The translations under genes and the position numbers were made by a program. From positions 1,736,501 through 1,800,500 of the forward strand of contig JAMJFZ010000769.1 in the NCBI GenBank assembly GCA_026225945.1: 64,000 bases of DNA, in the 5' to 3' direction. Position 1 is the stretch's first letter; each line of letters opens with the position of its first letter. Shown piece by piece: positions 45,701 through 56,960 of the stretch. Below the pieces are notes generated by a model, which was not told where the DNA came from, made no database searches, and saw nothing but the letters and a program-made list of their open reading frames with translations. This DNA comes from Cricetomys ansorgei. Lineage: Eukaryota; Chordata; Mammalia; Rodentia; Nesomyidae.

Positions 45701-48159
45701 TTCATCTTCTAATTGCTGTGTGGTTTCCACAAAGATTTTTTTTTTAGTGAAATCTTTTCGTCAATGTTTTAAGCATTTTAAATTGTAATCAATAATGCCC
45801 AGAAATCGTTCGAGATTCTTGTGAAGTTATTCTAATATACATTTGCAATATTTGTGATGCTGAATAATTATTATTTTGTTAATTTAAAAGATAGTATGAG
45901 CTAAAGGCTGAGGCTGATAATTTGTGAGGGAAACAAACAAGTAACCTACTACCCCCGGATACCATAGCCTCAGGAAAGTTGCAGAATAAAGAAAAAATTA
46001 AGTATACAAAAATTCAAGCAGGCTAAAGCAAAATAATGTAGATAGAATTAGGTTGGCAGTAAATTTACAGTGTGAGGAAAGGACACTGTCATAGTAGGAA
46101 AAATCCTGCTCAGGTGGCAATACTTAAGAAACCTCAGACATGGAGCCAGTAATGAGAACATCATGACTCTCTAACACTAGGATAGTCCTGGTAAAAAGAT
46201 GAACAAGTAAGATGACAACTAAGAAAAAAAGAAAGTCAATTATGTGCGTGGAGTGAAGGACCTGGGAGAAGAATTAGAAACTTTACAGTAAGAATGGAAG
46301 AGGCATGACCAGTGGAAAGAGAGGCACACATAAATGAGAGCTATTATAATAATTGGTTTGCTCTATTGAACAAATTATTTTAAATCCTTAACTATTATAG
46401 ATTCAGAGTTAAGTTGAGGGATACAGTTTAATACAGCTCTTATACTATGATAACTTTCTTGGAAGTTAATGAATTGCAAAATTAGTTAATGTAAAGGGAT
46501 CAAGTATTTTATATAATTGATGTTTTGGGGCATATTCATTTTCAATGTGATGAAACATTTTCTATTTTCAAATTATTAGTTCAATAATCTACTGAGTATT
46601 GATAACTGCTTTACCAGGTGTACTTAATACCCTAATAGATCTTACTGAAAACAGAAAAGATTTTCTACACTTTATGTTACAATAATGTAATTTGTCAAGT
46701 GTGTTAATGGAGCCATATGTACATAACTATATAGAAAAAAATGCATGAGGTTACTTAGCAAAAGATAAGTGATAGCATTCAGTAAATAATATTAGCTCTA
46801 CTCATTACTTCTGGGAAACATATCACTTTCATTTTTCTTCAGGGTTAGATTATAATTCTATGTGACTTTTAGTCACATGAATATTTTGTCTCATATTACA
46901 CTAAATAGTCTCAGAACCATAGCGTTATAGAGCTCATGCATACCTGGATATAACTTTTAAATTTAGCCATCAAGCAATTGGATGGTTAGTCCATGTACAT
47001 CAGATAAAGACCTTGATGTTAGCTTTTACATTTTATGTTTACTTTTTCTGCTTGCTTCATTGTTTAAGGCTCACTTACCCTCACGAGTTCAAAAAGTATT
47101 TAAATAATTGAATATCGTTTCAAAGGATCACAGCAAGTGCACAATGGATCATTCTTAAATTTAATTTTTAATTTTTTTATTGCAATAAAGTTAAAATATA
47201 GTCAGTGTTTCCAAAGGAAAATTCAGCAATGTGTAGGCATCTATCATCAGATTATACTAAAAAAAAAAAAACAGAACAAACTATTTATGTAAAGCAACAC
47301 TTCAGAATGTGTGATGAATTATTACAGGAAAAATGACTAACAGTAGGGACATAACACATCTGAAGCAGAAATAACTATTGTGTCTTTCTCATCATGTCAA
47401 TTGAAAGACCAAATAGAGACTATGCCCATATGTTGTAAGAACTCATACTTGCTTCAAAATGCACATTTTGAAGTACTGTCAACATTTTTAATAAAAAGAC
47501 AATATGTGATATTTTATAATTAAAAGTTTCAGTTCAGAGAGAACATTAATGGTATTAAATTCATTGGTGCTTTCCTATCATATCGAGGCAGAATTTTAGT
47601 AAAGGAATATTTTTTCCATGCCTTATCTGCAGGCTCACAGGGAGAAAGCTATGACAAACCTAATTGAATTCAGAATGAAGTCAGAGTAAAGTGGTGCTGA
47701 GACAAAATTTTCATTAAAACAATTACTTATATCATTACATGTTAATTCACACATAGATGTTAAAATGCAGGAGTACCTCAAGTTATAAAATACATATCAA
47801 CTATATTTGCATACTAATGAATATACTACATACTTGAGTAAAGTAGTCTTTCAGAGTTAGCAAGTCTTGATGACAAATCAAGATTCAAATTAAATTAAAA
47901 TGCAATATTCTTGCAGAACAACAGTACAATTTGAATGCCTACCAATCCAACAAAATGAAGTATTAAATCTAAAAGTGGAGGCAACTTCTTATAGAAAAAA
48001 TAAGAAATGAAAGAATGAATTGTTGAATTAATATTCTTTCATCAATTTTTTATTGATTTGTATATGGTACAAGTTCATAAGGAATTGAAAGTGACCAAAA
48101 GAAATTTCTTTTTCATGAAACATATTGCAGGGTTAAACATGTTACTCAAAATTGGTGAT
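45701..48159. other. Long AT-rich stretch, nothing recognised
   Basis: About 2.5 kb. Two ATTATTTAAATATTAAAA repeats lie just upstream, near 45450-45490. No gene or family assigned. Confidence 0.45.
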
Positions 48160-48348
48160 ACACTTTTAAAATATTTTTTAAAATGTTATTTAATCCATAA
48201 TCTTATGTTCATTAGTGTGAGGGTGTCAGATATCCTGGAACTGCAGTTACAGGCAGTTGTGAGCTGCCATGTGGGTGCTGGAAATTGAACCTGGGTCCTT
48301 TGGAAGAGCAACCAGTACTCTTAAACACTGAGCCATCTCACCAGCCCC
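48160..48348 (-). repeat. B3-type SINE, antisense
   Basis: 'GGAACTGCAGTTACAGGCAG', 'CATGTGGGTGCTGGAAATTG', 'GGGTCCTTTGGAAGAGCAAC' and 'CACTGAGCCATCTCACCAGC' match the antisense B3. The left part (tail side) is decayed. A pyrimidine-rich (TCC)n-like run follows at 48390-48446. Confidence 0.88.
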
Positions 48349-49489
48349 AGAGAAACATTTTTATAATGATAATACTTCTATTTCTAGAATTCTTCCTCCT
48401 CCTCTTTCTCCTCCTTTGCCTTCTTTCCCTCCTCCCCTTCTTTTTCTGAATGTCATTTATTCGTTGCTTGGCACATGAGGAACAATTTTTAACTCATACA
48501 ATTCTTAAAATAATACTACAAAGGAAAATATTATTTAAATAGATAGTTTACTTCATGTTAATAACCTTATTGCTTAGAATTTAAACTAATGTATTTATTG
48601 AGGCCACTGTGCCTGTAGGTAGAAATTTCACCCATACTTTCAGTTTTGGATACTTAACAGTATGTGTCTCTGAGAAAGGGAAATCATACACATACCTAAA
48701 CCATGATACATGGTCAGAATCCCAAAGGATAGAAATAATGACCATATTTTTGTTCGTTGTTTTTGAAAATTACCTTGAACATAGCATAATAATCATCCAA
48801 TGTTATAAATCTCTAACAAAGAACAATTTCATCAACTTTTCTATGCAAAATATGTCCTTTGCAAACTTTCCTCATGCAAAATATGCAGTCAAGTAAAAGA
48901 ATTTCAAGGCAAACATACTATTATTTGAGGATCTGAGGTGTTAAAGCATCAGGTAATGTGTCTATGCACAGAGAATACTAAAATAACTTGATTTGTCAAA
49001 ATAGTAACATTGTAGCAATGTTTTGATTTTAGGAATATTGATTGAATTTCTATTGTGTGCTAATATGAACTGCATATCAAAGTGAGAAATAAGCCACTCA
49101 TGAAAAAAATAGGCATTGGTAGAACAAAAGACAAGAAAAGATATATAATGAATGTGCAATTATGAAGCATGTAAGTGCTAAAGGGGATCATATTACATGG
49201 TATATTAATAATCCAACTGACAGAGATTGTGTATGTCATCTTGACTGATGATGAACAAAAATAAGCCAGTTTAAAAGGCTTATATGTGTTTGTATATAGA
49301 ATGGAATGGTCAAGTTTTAGAAATTGATTCTAAAAATGATTTTAGGAAGGTGAGAAGTTAATGGCTCATTTATCAAAAGCCCAATATGTGGCTACCAGGT
49401 AAAGGGCCTTAGAAAGTGTAGGAATATAAATGTGGCTGAAGCAGTGGGCCAGATGTATATATCCAATTATGTACCACATCTCTCACATA
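48349..49489. other. AT-rich sequence with one pyrimidine-rich run
   Basis: A TCC/CTTT-rich run lies at 48390-48446. The 95-codon + frame at 48609-48896 has no supporting feature. Confidence 0.45.
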
Positions 49490-49640
49490 TCTCATGTCTC
49501 AGCTATTAGTACCTCAATACATGACCTTATTTGGAAATAAGGTAATTACAGATATCAATAGATAAGATGAGGTCACAATAGAGTATGGCAGATCCCTAAA
49601 CCTAAATGATCTGTGTCTTTTAAAAGGAGAAAATTTGAGA
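49490..49640 (+). repeat. MLT1-type MaLR LTR, left part
   Basis: 'AGTACCTCAATACATGACCT', 'ATTTGGAAATAAGGTAATTA', 'AAGATGAGGTCACAATAGAG' and GTCTTTTAAAAGGAGAAA follow MLT1 LTRs (AGTACCTCAGAATGTGACC...TTGGAAATAGGGTC...GATGAGGTCATACTGG...CCTTATAAAAAGGGG). It is interrupted by an L1 3' end and resumes at 49763. Confidence 0.72.
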
Positions 49641-49762
49641 AATGATATACAAGTGTGTGGTGAAGTGGGAAGGATCTGGGAGGAGTGTTGGAAGGGAAAC
49701 CATGATCAGAATATATTGTGTGAAAAAATTATTTTTAATAAAAAAAGTAAAAGAAAAAGTAA
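49641..49762 (+). mobile_element. L1 (Lx-type) 3' end inserted in MLT1
   Basis: GGTGAAGTGGGAAGGATCTG, 'GAAACCATGATCAGAATATA' and TTGTGTGAAAAAATTATTTTTAATAAA are the terminal about 100 bp of a rodent L1 3' UTR with A-rich tail. The AAGTAAAAG that follows is part of the tail. Confidence 0.85.
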
Positions 49763-49945
49763 AGAAGCAAAGTAAGAAGACCAATGGACAGTCCTGGGAC
49801 ACAATATTCATCCTGACCTTCATAAAAAAACTACCTTATCAATTTCAGAATCATAGCTTTTGGAACTGTGACAAAATGAATGTCTGTATTATAAGCAGTT
49901 CAGCCTGTGCTATTTTGTTATGGTAGGCTTATCAAAGTAATATAG
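49763..49945 (+). repeat. MLT1-type MaLR LTR, right part
   Basis: 'TTTTGGAACTGTGACAAAAT' and 'CTATTTTGTTATGGTAGGCT', then TATCAAAGTAATATAGCA, match the MLT1 3' end (CAGAACTGTGAGACAATAAAT...TTTGTTATGGCAGCCCTAGCAAACTAATAC). With 49490-49640 it forms one LTR split by the L1. Confidence 0.68.
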
Positions 49946-49995
49946 CAAACAGGGCTATTTGTTTTCATTTTATTTTTGATGCAGTAGGACTGTAT

Positions 49996-50040
<45 letters not shown>
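49996..50040. repeat. (TG)n microsatellite
   Basis: About 21 pure TG units with TATACG at the left. The Thr-His frame at 49918-50121 (-) is an artefact. Confidence 0.97.
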
Positions 50041-50694
50041 TATGTGTGTCCCTATAGATATGGCTATCTGGTTGAGAGTTTTTAATATAATAAGATCTAT
50101 GTTTTCAATATACATGGACAAAATTTAAAGAACATTTGAGAGGACCTCCAAGATTCTAAGTACTATAGAGGTATCATTTAGTATGATTGAATAACTGTTG
50201 AAAAAGTCAAGTGTGTGAGTCAAAACTATTAATCCTGTTTTTCATGACCATGCCAGCATATCATTTACTATGAACACAGACTCTGAAGAAAAGACTCTAA
50301 TTTAAGTCATAAGCTCTCTGCCAATAAATGATCACTTGGAGACATGTGAGAAAGAGATACATTTTTTTTTAGCAAGATGATGATGAAATGACTAGAAACA
50401 GCAAGAGTTGTTCTCTTTACTATGACCAAATTAGCAGTACAAAGACTCCTACATCTTTTTTTGAGAAACAAGCCACAAACCTACTTGATAAAATAGCATT
50501 TTCCAACTATGTTGTTCTAAGCAAGGCCATGAACTTGGAAGGTGTCACATTTTGACAAATAAATAAGTATTAGCTGCAATACACTGAACAAGACTTCTTA
50601 AAAGTAAAGAAACTCTTTCACTGAAAGTCATCTTTAGATGAAGCCATTCTGTTCTTATTAGAGTAAAACAAACGTCAAACATGTGGTTAATATA

Positions 50695-50822
50695 AAATGA
50701 TATAGTGCTTATGCCTTTTTTCAGAGGACTGGAATTTGATTCCCAGAAACCACATTAGGCAGCTCACAAGTACCTGTTAATCTAGCCCCACGGAGATCTA
50801 AAGTCTTTGTCCTCCTTGAGCA
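50695..50822 (+). repeat. B3-type SINE, sense, 5'-truncated
   Basis: 'GGAATTTGATTCCCAGAAAC', 'CACATTAGGCAGCTCACAAG', 'TACCTGTTAATCTAGCCCCA' and a CTTTGTCCTCC stretch match the sense B3 body (GAGTTCGATTCCCAGCACCCACATGGCAGCTCACAACTGCCTGTAACTCTAGTTCC). It leads into a TG array. Confidence 0.8.
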
Positions 50823-50824
50823 TG

Positions 50825-50866
50825 TTTGTGCTTGTGTGTGTGTGTGTGTGTGTGGGTGTGGGTGCA
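50825..50866. repeat. (TG)n microsatellite adjoining the B3
   Basis: About 13 TG units with GGGTG interruptions at the right. It may derive from the SINE's own TG-rich 3' region. Confidence 0.95.
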
Positions 50867-51280
50867 AACACAAGAATAGGTGCACAAGCACATATAGTTA
50901 TACTTAAAAAGTACCAGATAATTATGATTTGATTTTTGATTAACAAAAGCTACTAGGAAGTGGATATGCTGAGATATTAAAATAATATAGAACAGAATAT
51001 TTTTAGTCTGTGACACCACTGTTAGTTGCATTGTGTAATACGTGGCTTTGCACTGTATTTTTTTAGTGGAGTTTGGAAACTGTCATCATTTCAGAGATGT
51101 ATTGTGCTTCAGAGGCAATCATGTTCAGGATAGAGATGTTAGGAAAGGTATACCTGGGGAATAGAGAGCAAGTAATAAAATAAATCTTTAAAAAATGATT
51201 TCTATGGTAGCTGCATGCAAACTTCCAATTTTATGCTAGTAAATAGAATATTTTACAAAACGTGTTCCATCTACAGTTAC

Positions 51281-51282
<2 letters not shown>

Positions 51283-51333
<51 letters not shown>
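51283..51333. repeat. (CA)n microsatellite
   Basis: About 25 pure CA units, ending CGGTGG. Frames at 51215-51406, 51231-51425 and 51280-51495 run through it and are artefacts. Confidence 0.98.
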
Positions 51334-51335
<2 letters not shown>

Positions 51336-53224
51336 TGGTGAGAGGAGGAAGAGAGAGAGTGTATATTCCTGGATTTTTAAAATATGAATGGTGCACTGAC
51401 CTGTAAATCTCAGCTTTGTCAGCACTGACAGGTTTTCCTAGTTCATCTGGCAAAATCAATTGATAACACAGCACATTGTATGGTTTATGAAACAAACATT
51501 TGCCATTTTGCTAAACTACTAAGGTATACTATCACATGCTAAGCAGTACAGAACCTTAAATGCTTCATATTTTCTAGTACATCAGAATCCCCCAAGAAAT
51601 TTTGAGGATTCATGCAAACAGATAGACAGAGAAAAATCTGGCATAAGTTCAAAGAAGAAAACAGAAACTTTTCTCTTAAACCATGGAGACATAACTGAGA
51701 AGTACAAAACGTTGGTGGCAGATGTCATCTTTTTAGATTGGCTTTCTCTTACTATTTTTTTCAAATCCTCTCTCAATCCTGTCTGAGGAGGACCAATGCT
51801 ATATGGCTTACAAAGATGTTGTTCTTTAGGGGTATCTGAAGACCAAGAAAAGTGATTTTGTACAACCTCACTAGGGATCCCTAATAGGAGCTTAGGAAAG
51901 TCTGTGTAAGCCAAGCAGTTCCTATAGAGAAACTTACATGAGAGGAAAAGTTGTTTGAGATTTGGAACTTGGTTAAATGATTCTTGGGCATTAGGGGAAA
52001 CCACAAATGTGCTCATCTTCATCAAGTATTCCAGCTATGAAATAACCAATTATTAATCTTGATTCTAAAAGTCACCCTGTGATTAATTGACTTCAGCTCA
52101 ATAGACATCACGTTTCATAGTGTCTGCAAAGCAGACCAGACAAGTGAAAATGAATTAAAGGTCACCGTGGTGAGCTGAGATAGCAAATAAAGAAATAAAA
52201 TAATTGTTGTCCTGATGCCTCTGAAGACCGTTTTCAATGAAATTTACTGTAATTAGTGTTATACCTTTAGTGGTAGATTAAATAGGAAAAAAATTAATAG
52301 TTCAGAATTCCCAAGGCATCTTTCCAAATAAACATAACTGCAATACTTGAATAGGAGATTTGCTTATGTTTCCCTTTACTTATGTGTTGATATATTCCTT
52401 TCCCTGCTTTGAAGAATAAAATAATACTTTCCTTTAGAAGTGAGTAGTTTGTCTTAAAATATATTTGCTTATAAACACAAATTGCATTTTTATAATAATC
52501 ACTCAATATAAGATTTTGAAATTTTGAAACAAAAGTAGGTAAACTTAGTAAAGGTTATAATACAAAATAAAGAGAAATTGAACTGGTCATAGTGCTCATG
52601 ATTTGATTCCCAACATTCTTCATAGGACATTGTACTCAAATTTTCCCTTCCATTATAGAGGGTAAAAGAATTAGTACACCAGAGTTGTAGGCCTGACTCT
52701 TCAAGTAGTTTATTGTTTAGGTACAAACTTCATCTTTGCAAATTTAGCTTCTTTACATGGGCAACAAAAAGCCTAAAGTACATAAACCAAAGGGACCTTC
52801 CAGGTAATATGAGGTACATTTTATTCTCAGAACAGCACAATATAAATGAAAATCCTTGAAAAACATGAACCTCATTTTAAGAAAAACAGGAAGGAGGAAA
52901 CAGTTAATAGCCATCCTTGAAGGCACACTAGGAAGGAAGTGGCCAAGGGCTAACCCAGGATTTTTGAAAATGACAGAAATAGAAAATGAGCCTAAGTAGT
53001 CTATGTCAGAATATTTCCTACGGTATAGGCATTTATTCAGTTCAAACACTTTGTTTTCCTCCAACATTTCTAATGTTCTGATCACAAACAATAAAATACA
53101 TTTTGATCAAAGTTTTAAAGTTCAGAAAAAAAGTAACAAATAACTAAAAGTACTTATCATCTCTCTATCCAGATACAATCTTATTATGAATAATGATTAT
53201 TAGAATATGTGAAGGTGCCCAGGA
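51334..53224. other. Unique sequence with several open - strand frames
   Basis: No transposon recognised. Three - strand frames (51582-52025, 52499-52726, 52753-53091) are longer than average for the window; the longest is described separately. AATAAA-like motifs occur but no coherent gene model can be built. Confidence 0.4.
51582..52025 (-). other. Longest open frame in the window (147 codons), unidentified
   Basis: The frame starts MMKMSTFVVSPNAQ and ends SSKFLGGF. It is Ser/Leu/Phe/Lys-rich, with no signal peptide, no convincing membrane segment and no known motif. A single-exon protein of this size is possible, but the frame has an ATG context of no special quality. It lies in unique non-repeat DNA, so it is not a transposon shadow. 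Chance opening or a fragment of a non-coding transcript are the likelier readings. Confidence 0.12.
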
Positions 53225-53345
53225 TTGTCTTTTGTGCTTTTTATAAGAAGCTCACTCAAGCTTTAAAACAACCAAATGGAATATGTACAATAATCATTGC
53301 CCCATTTTACATGTAAGAAAAATACTCATAAAGTCTTTAAGCTTA
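53225..53345 (-). repeat. MIR-like SINE relic
   Basis: 'ATCATTGCCCCATTTTACAT', then GTAAGAAAAATACTCATAAAG and TCTTTAAGC, parallels antisense MIR (TATCCCCATTTTACAGATGAGGAAACTGAGGC...TTAAG). Confidence 0.45.
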
Positions 53346-53389
53346 TATACTTTAAAACAAGCACAGTGATGGTGCATGCCTGTACCCTA

Positions 53390-53635
53390 ACTATATACAT
53401 ATATACAGCAACTATATACAGTAACATTAAAAGAGTCTCAGCAGAGCGCATTTGTATATTTACTCAAATTATTTATTTGTTTGTTATATATGTATACACC
53501 AAGACAAAAACCATGAATTTGAAAGGGAGTAGTGGTAAGGATATGGTATGGGAGGAATTTAAGGGAAAAGAGGGTGGAGAGCAAATTACGTGATTATATT
53601 TTAATTAAAAAATGTTCTTTGACAAAAAGAGAAAA
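53390..53635 (+). mobile_element. L1 (Lx-type) 3' end, sense
   Basis: 'ACCATGAATTTGAAAGGGAG', 'GGATATGGTATGGGAGGAAT' and 'ATTACGTGATTATATTTTAA' match the Lx L1 3' end (CATGAATTTGAAAGAGAG...TATATGGGAGG...GATGTAATTATATTATAATC). The left boundary is vague; a tiny B1-like GTGATGGTGCATGCCTGTA lies just upstream. Confidence 0.75.
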
Positions 53636-53782
53636 AATTTCATTTAAATTCTGATTAATAATAAATTTAATGACACCTATGTCTTCAGGTGACTCCATCA
53701 GCAAATATCTTTCCATTGGCAAAAGGAGAACGAACATTTTGCTATGTTAAAGCAATTGACAGTCTTATTTTTTCTATCTTTT

Positions 53783-53920
53783 GAGACAGGGTTTCTCTGT
53801 TGTAACTTTGGCTGTCCTGGAACTCATTCTGTAGACCAGGCTGGTCTCAAACTCACAGAAATCCACCTGCCTCTGCCTCCTGAGTGCTGAGATTAAAAGC
53901 ATGTGTCACCATCACCTGGC
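53783..53920 (-). repeat. B1 SINE, antisense, full length
   Basis: GAGACAGGGTTTCTCTG, 'GGCTGTCCTGGAACTCATTC', 'GACCAGGCTGGTCTCAAACT', 'CTCTGCCTCCTGAGTGCTGA' and CATCACCTGGC. Related AGTCTTATTTTTT and AGTCTATTTTTG flanks may be an imperfect target duplication. TTGTAAC next to the CTCTG box gives the extra TTA seen in other copies here. Confidence 0.95.
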
Positions 53921-53994
53921 TTTATAGTCTATTTTTGATAAGGCTAAAGTCAACCATTGAAGAAGCTCATGTGTGGGTTAATTATTTGTTCTGG

Positions 53995-54125
53995 GATTCA
54001 TTCATTCATTTTTCAACAATTGTCACATATTCGTGATGTGTTCACATGTGACAGTGTCTTCCACTTCCCAGAGTTCAAAATCTGGTCAGAGATGTGGAAT
54101 CAGAAATTAAATAAGTAAACACCAA
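53995..54125 (+). repeat. Ancient mammalian repeat relic (same family as 35225)
   Basis: 'GATTCATTCATTCATTTTTC', 'GTGTTCACATGTGACAGTGT', 'AGAGTTCAAAATCTGGTCAG' and 'AATTAAATAAGTAAACACC' follow the common mammalian repeat that begins ATTCATTCATTCAACAAATA. Confidence 0.4.
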
Positions 54126-54184
54126 GGGCAACATTTGAGGTGAAACCATAAATTCTGGGTAAGAGATGTCAAGTTTGAAGATAC

Positions 54185-54325
54185 AAAAGAATCACATGGA
54201 AGCTTGCTAAGACACAAATGATGGCTCACTCCATAGTTTTTGAGACAATAAATCTGGGGTAGGACCTGTGAATTTTCATCACTAATGTGTTTCCACATAA
54301 TACTAAGGTTGTAGTTCCAGGGATG
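54185..54325 (+). repeat. MER5-type hAT relic
   Basis: 'AAAGAATCACATGGAAGCTT', GCTAAGACACAAATG, 'AATAAATCTGGGGTAGGACC' and TGTGAATTTTCATCAC follow MER5A (AATCACCTGGAGAGCTTGTTAAAACACAGAT...GTAGGTCTGGGGTGGGGCCTGAGAATTTGCAT). Confidence 0.68.
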
Positions 54326-54734
54326 ACACATAAAGAATTACTGTGCTAGGTACAAGTAATATTTTTCTCACTCACATTTTCTATACTTCTACAGATTGAG
54401 CATTAAATAACTTCTTTGCTTACCTTACAGAAGAACCAATAGGAAGATGAGCTTGGAAAATGAAGCAATGATAACAAGAGATTGCATTTTCTGCAGTTAC
54501 ATTGTAAATCTAAGGGGATGGATTGTTATTATAAAAATAAGAATAAGTCAATTCATGGTTGGTGCTTAAACTGTAAAATAACGTCACTGATGGGATTATA
54601 AAGGTGTAAACAGAGAAGAGTTGGAGAGGGTAAGGAAGAGTGGTTGAGATAAAACTCAGGATATATAAAAAAGCCATATGGAAACCTAAAATTTTATAAG
54701 TTTATTAAAATTTTAGTCTTGAAAAACAAAGTTT

Positions 54735-55975
54735 TAATGGTGGTTAACACCTATGCATGCGGATAATGCTTCTCTCAGAAGCCATGGGTTATTAAAAGAA
54801 AATCTCAGTGCCAGGTGTGGAACACTTCTCTGTGAATTGTTGACCAGTGAGGTCCCAGAGGCTCCAAACAACTATTGATTTTGCTCTTCATTGTTTTCCA
54901 GATTCTAATTACTAAAGATACCTCATACTTTGGTCATAGGAAGAAGATAAATCAGGCTGGAGCCGAACCGGAAACTTCCAGTGTGCTACGTAACCTCTAT
55001 AGTTCAAAAAGATGTCATTTAGGGTATGAGGAAGAAAAGCCACCAGCAATATTACCTAGCTATGAATAGTTGAAGCTATAATAATGGCCTTCCAGCCAAG
55101 ATGTACCTTCTAGTAAATAGTGGCTTGACTGATATGTGAATTACCAACTGTTTTTTTTTTCTTGGATTTGAGGCCCACTCCACTAGAGGGAACTCAAACT
55201 TGATTCTGTAATCCTGATCAAGCAACTATGGCTGGGGAGGTCATCAGCCCTAGAGGAGAAAATACTACTATTGTTTTGCTAAATGATCATGTTGCCAAAC
55301 TGCCTTCTAAATATTCATGCTTATTCTAGCATATTAGTGCTGTACTCAGCCTTCATCTGAGAAGCTTCTTTTTGTAGCAGGCATCAGTTAAATCCAAAAT
55401 ACATAACCGACCTAAATGCCTAGAATAAATGATGTTAGAGTGCTTGACTGTCAATAGGACATTTAAATTATCCCCTCCAAAGCTCAGAACATAGTAAAAG
55501 AGTGAGCTGAAAGAACAGAAGAACCAAAGTATGGAGATATATGCAGAAAAATATGTCTCTTGAATATGACCTAGGGATTCTGTTTGTGAACTCATTGAAG
55601 ATGAGGTTATATGCACAAGATTGGACAAATCAGCATTTCATCATGGATTATCTGAGAGGCATATAAACCTCATCTCCCTCCAAGGGACTATTAGAAGTTA
55701 AATTGAGGGAGTGGTGTCATCATTGGTAGTGTAGTCATGAGAAACTAGGTTGCCTTTGTGCCAGTGAATAACTGCTAACTCCCTCAGAGGTAAGAAACTC
55801 TATTAAATTCAGTGGGCCACACTCAAAAGATGACATAAAAGTAGGAGGGAAACTTGTTGAGAACAAAAGTTAGCAGCAGGGATGGAAACAGAGAGAAATG
55901 GAGGTAAAAATGACTAAAATTCATTATATAAATGTGTAAAACTCTCAAATTGTAACACAAAATTTGAAAATCAGA
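54735..55975 (+). mobile_element. L1 (Lx-type) 3' UTR, sense, about 1.2 kb
   Basis: A colinear match to a rodent Lx 3' UTR: 'GTACCTTCTAGTAAATAGTG', 'CTTGGATTTGAGGCCCACTC', 'AACTATGGCTGGGGAGGTCA', 'CTATTGTTTTGCTAAATGAT', 'CTCATCTGAGAAGCTTCTTT', 'GCCAGTGAATAACTGCTAAC', and a terminal part with AAGTAGGAGGGAAACTTG and TGTGTAAAACTCTCAAATTG. No ORF2 sequence is present. Frames at 54875-55069 and 55353-55628 are within it. Confidence 0.85.
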
Positions 55976-56284
55976 AACTAAAATAACTGTCACTGAAAAT
56001 ACATGACTTTGTGTATTTTTTATCATGATATTCAGTCTTGCTATTTTATCATATTCATTTTCTATTCCCAATAGATTATAAACTTTTTTATCTGTCCATT
56101 GCTTTTCCTTAGTAAATCATAATTATGCTATTGATAAGCCCAACTAGAAGAATAGAATTATATGATACAAAGCTTTCTTTGTAGTAATTAGAGAATGATG
56201 AGAATCTCTTAGCTGTATTCAAGAAAATGGATTCCACTTCATTGGGTGCTTGGGCTTAATTCTGTCTCCTGTCTAATTTCTACA

Positions 56285-56395
56285 ATGGCTAGGGTTGCCA
56301 GATAAAATACAGAATCCCTGGACTACAGACATTATAATTCGGATGAGATGGAATATCAAAGCATTTGCAATTTACATTTTTCTGATAACTAAAGA
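56285..56395. repeat. Ancient MER-type repeat relic
   Basis: GGCTAGGGTTGCCAGATAAA and ATACAGAATCCCTGGACTAC open like the common mammalian palindromic repeat starting AGGGTTGCCAGATAAAATAC. The rest is too decayed to confirm. Confidence 0.4.
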
Positions 56396-56414
56396 ATTCT
56401 AACATTAATGAAAT

Positions 56415-56960
56415 ACTTAATGCAATTTGAGTTTCTTTGTGTTGAAAATTCTTCATATAATTAACATATTCATTGATTAGCAGTTTTATGATTTTGTTGT
56501 CTAATTTTTGTAGTCTTTATATATGCTACTTATAAACTCTTTATCTGAGGTATAGCTGGCAAAGAATTTTTCCATTTTTGTGTGCTATTTACTCTGCTGA
56601 TAGCTTATTTTGCATAAACTTTTAAATTTGATATAGTCCTCCTCCCATTTTAATTCTTGGGACTATTTTCTGCACTGTTAGAGACCTGTCCAGAAACTTC
56701 TTGCCTATATGACTTATGATTTCAAGTGTATCCCTTATATTTTCCTTTAGCGCTTTTAGTATTTTAGGTTTAAAGTTAAGTTTTTTTTTAATTTATTTGA
56801 ACGTATTTTTTATGCAGGGTGAGAGATGTGTGTCTATGTTTATTCTTCTTCAAATATATATTTAACTTTTCCAGCACCATTTGTTGAAAAGGCTGTCTTT
56901 TGTCAAATGTTAGTCTCCCATACCAAATTGATTGTTTCTAGGTACTCTGTCATATTACAA
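56415..56960 (-). mobile_element. 5'-inverted L1, inverted 5' part (ORF2 interior), antisense
   Basis: 'TTTATATATGCTACTTATAA', 'CTCTTTATCTGAGGTATAGC', 'TTAGAGACCTGTCCAGAAAC', 'CCAGCACCATTTGTTGAAAA' and GGCTGTCTTTTGTC are the antisense of ORF2 upstream of its 3' quarter. The adjacent 56961-57625 segment is L1 in sense orientation and comes from farther 3' in the element. Confidence 0.85.
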
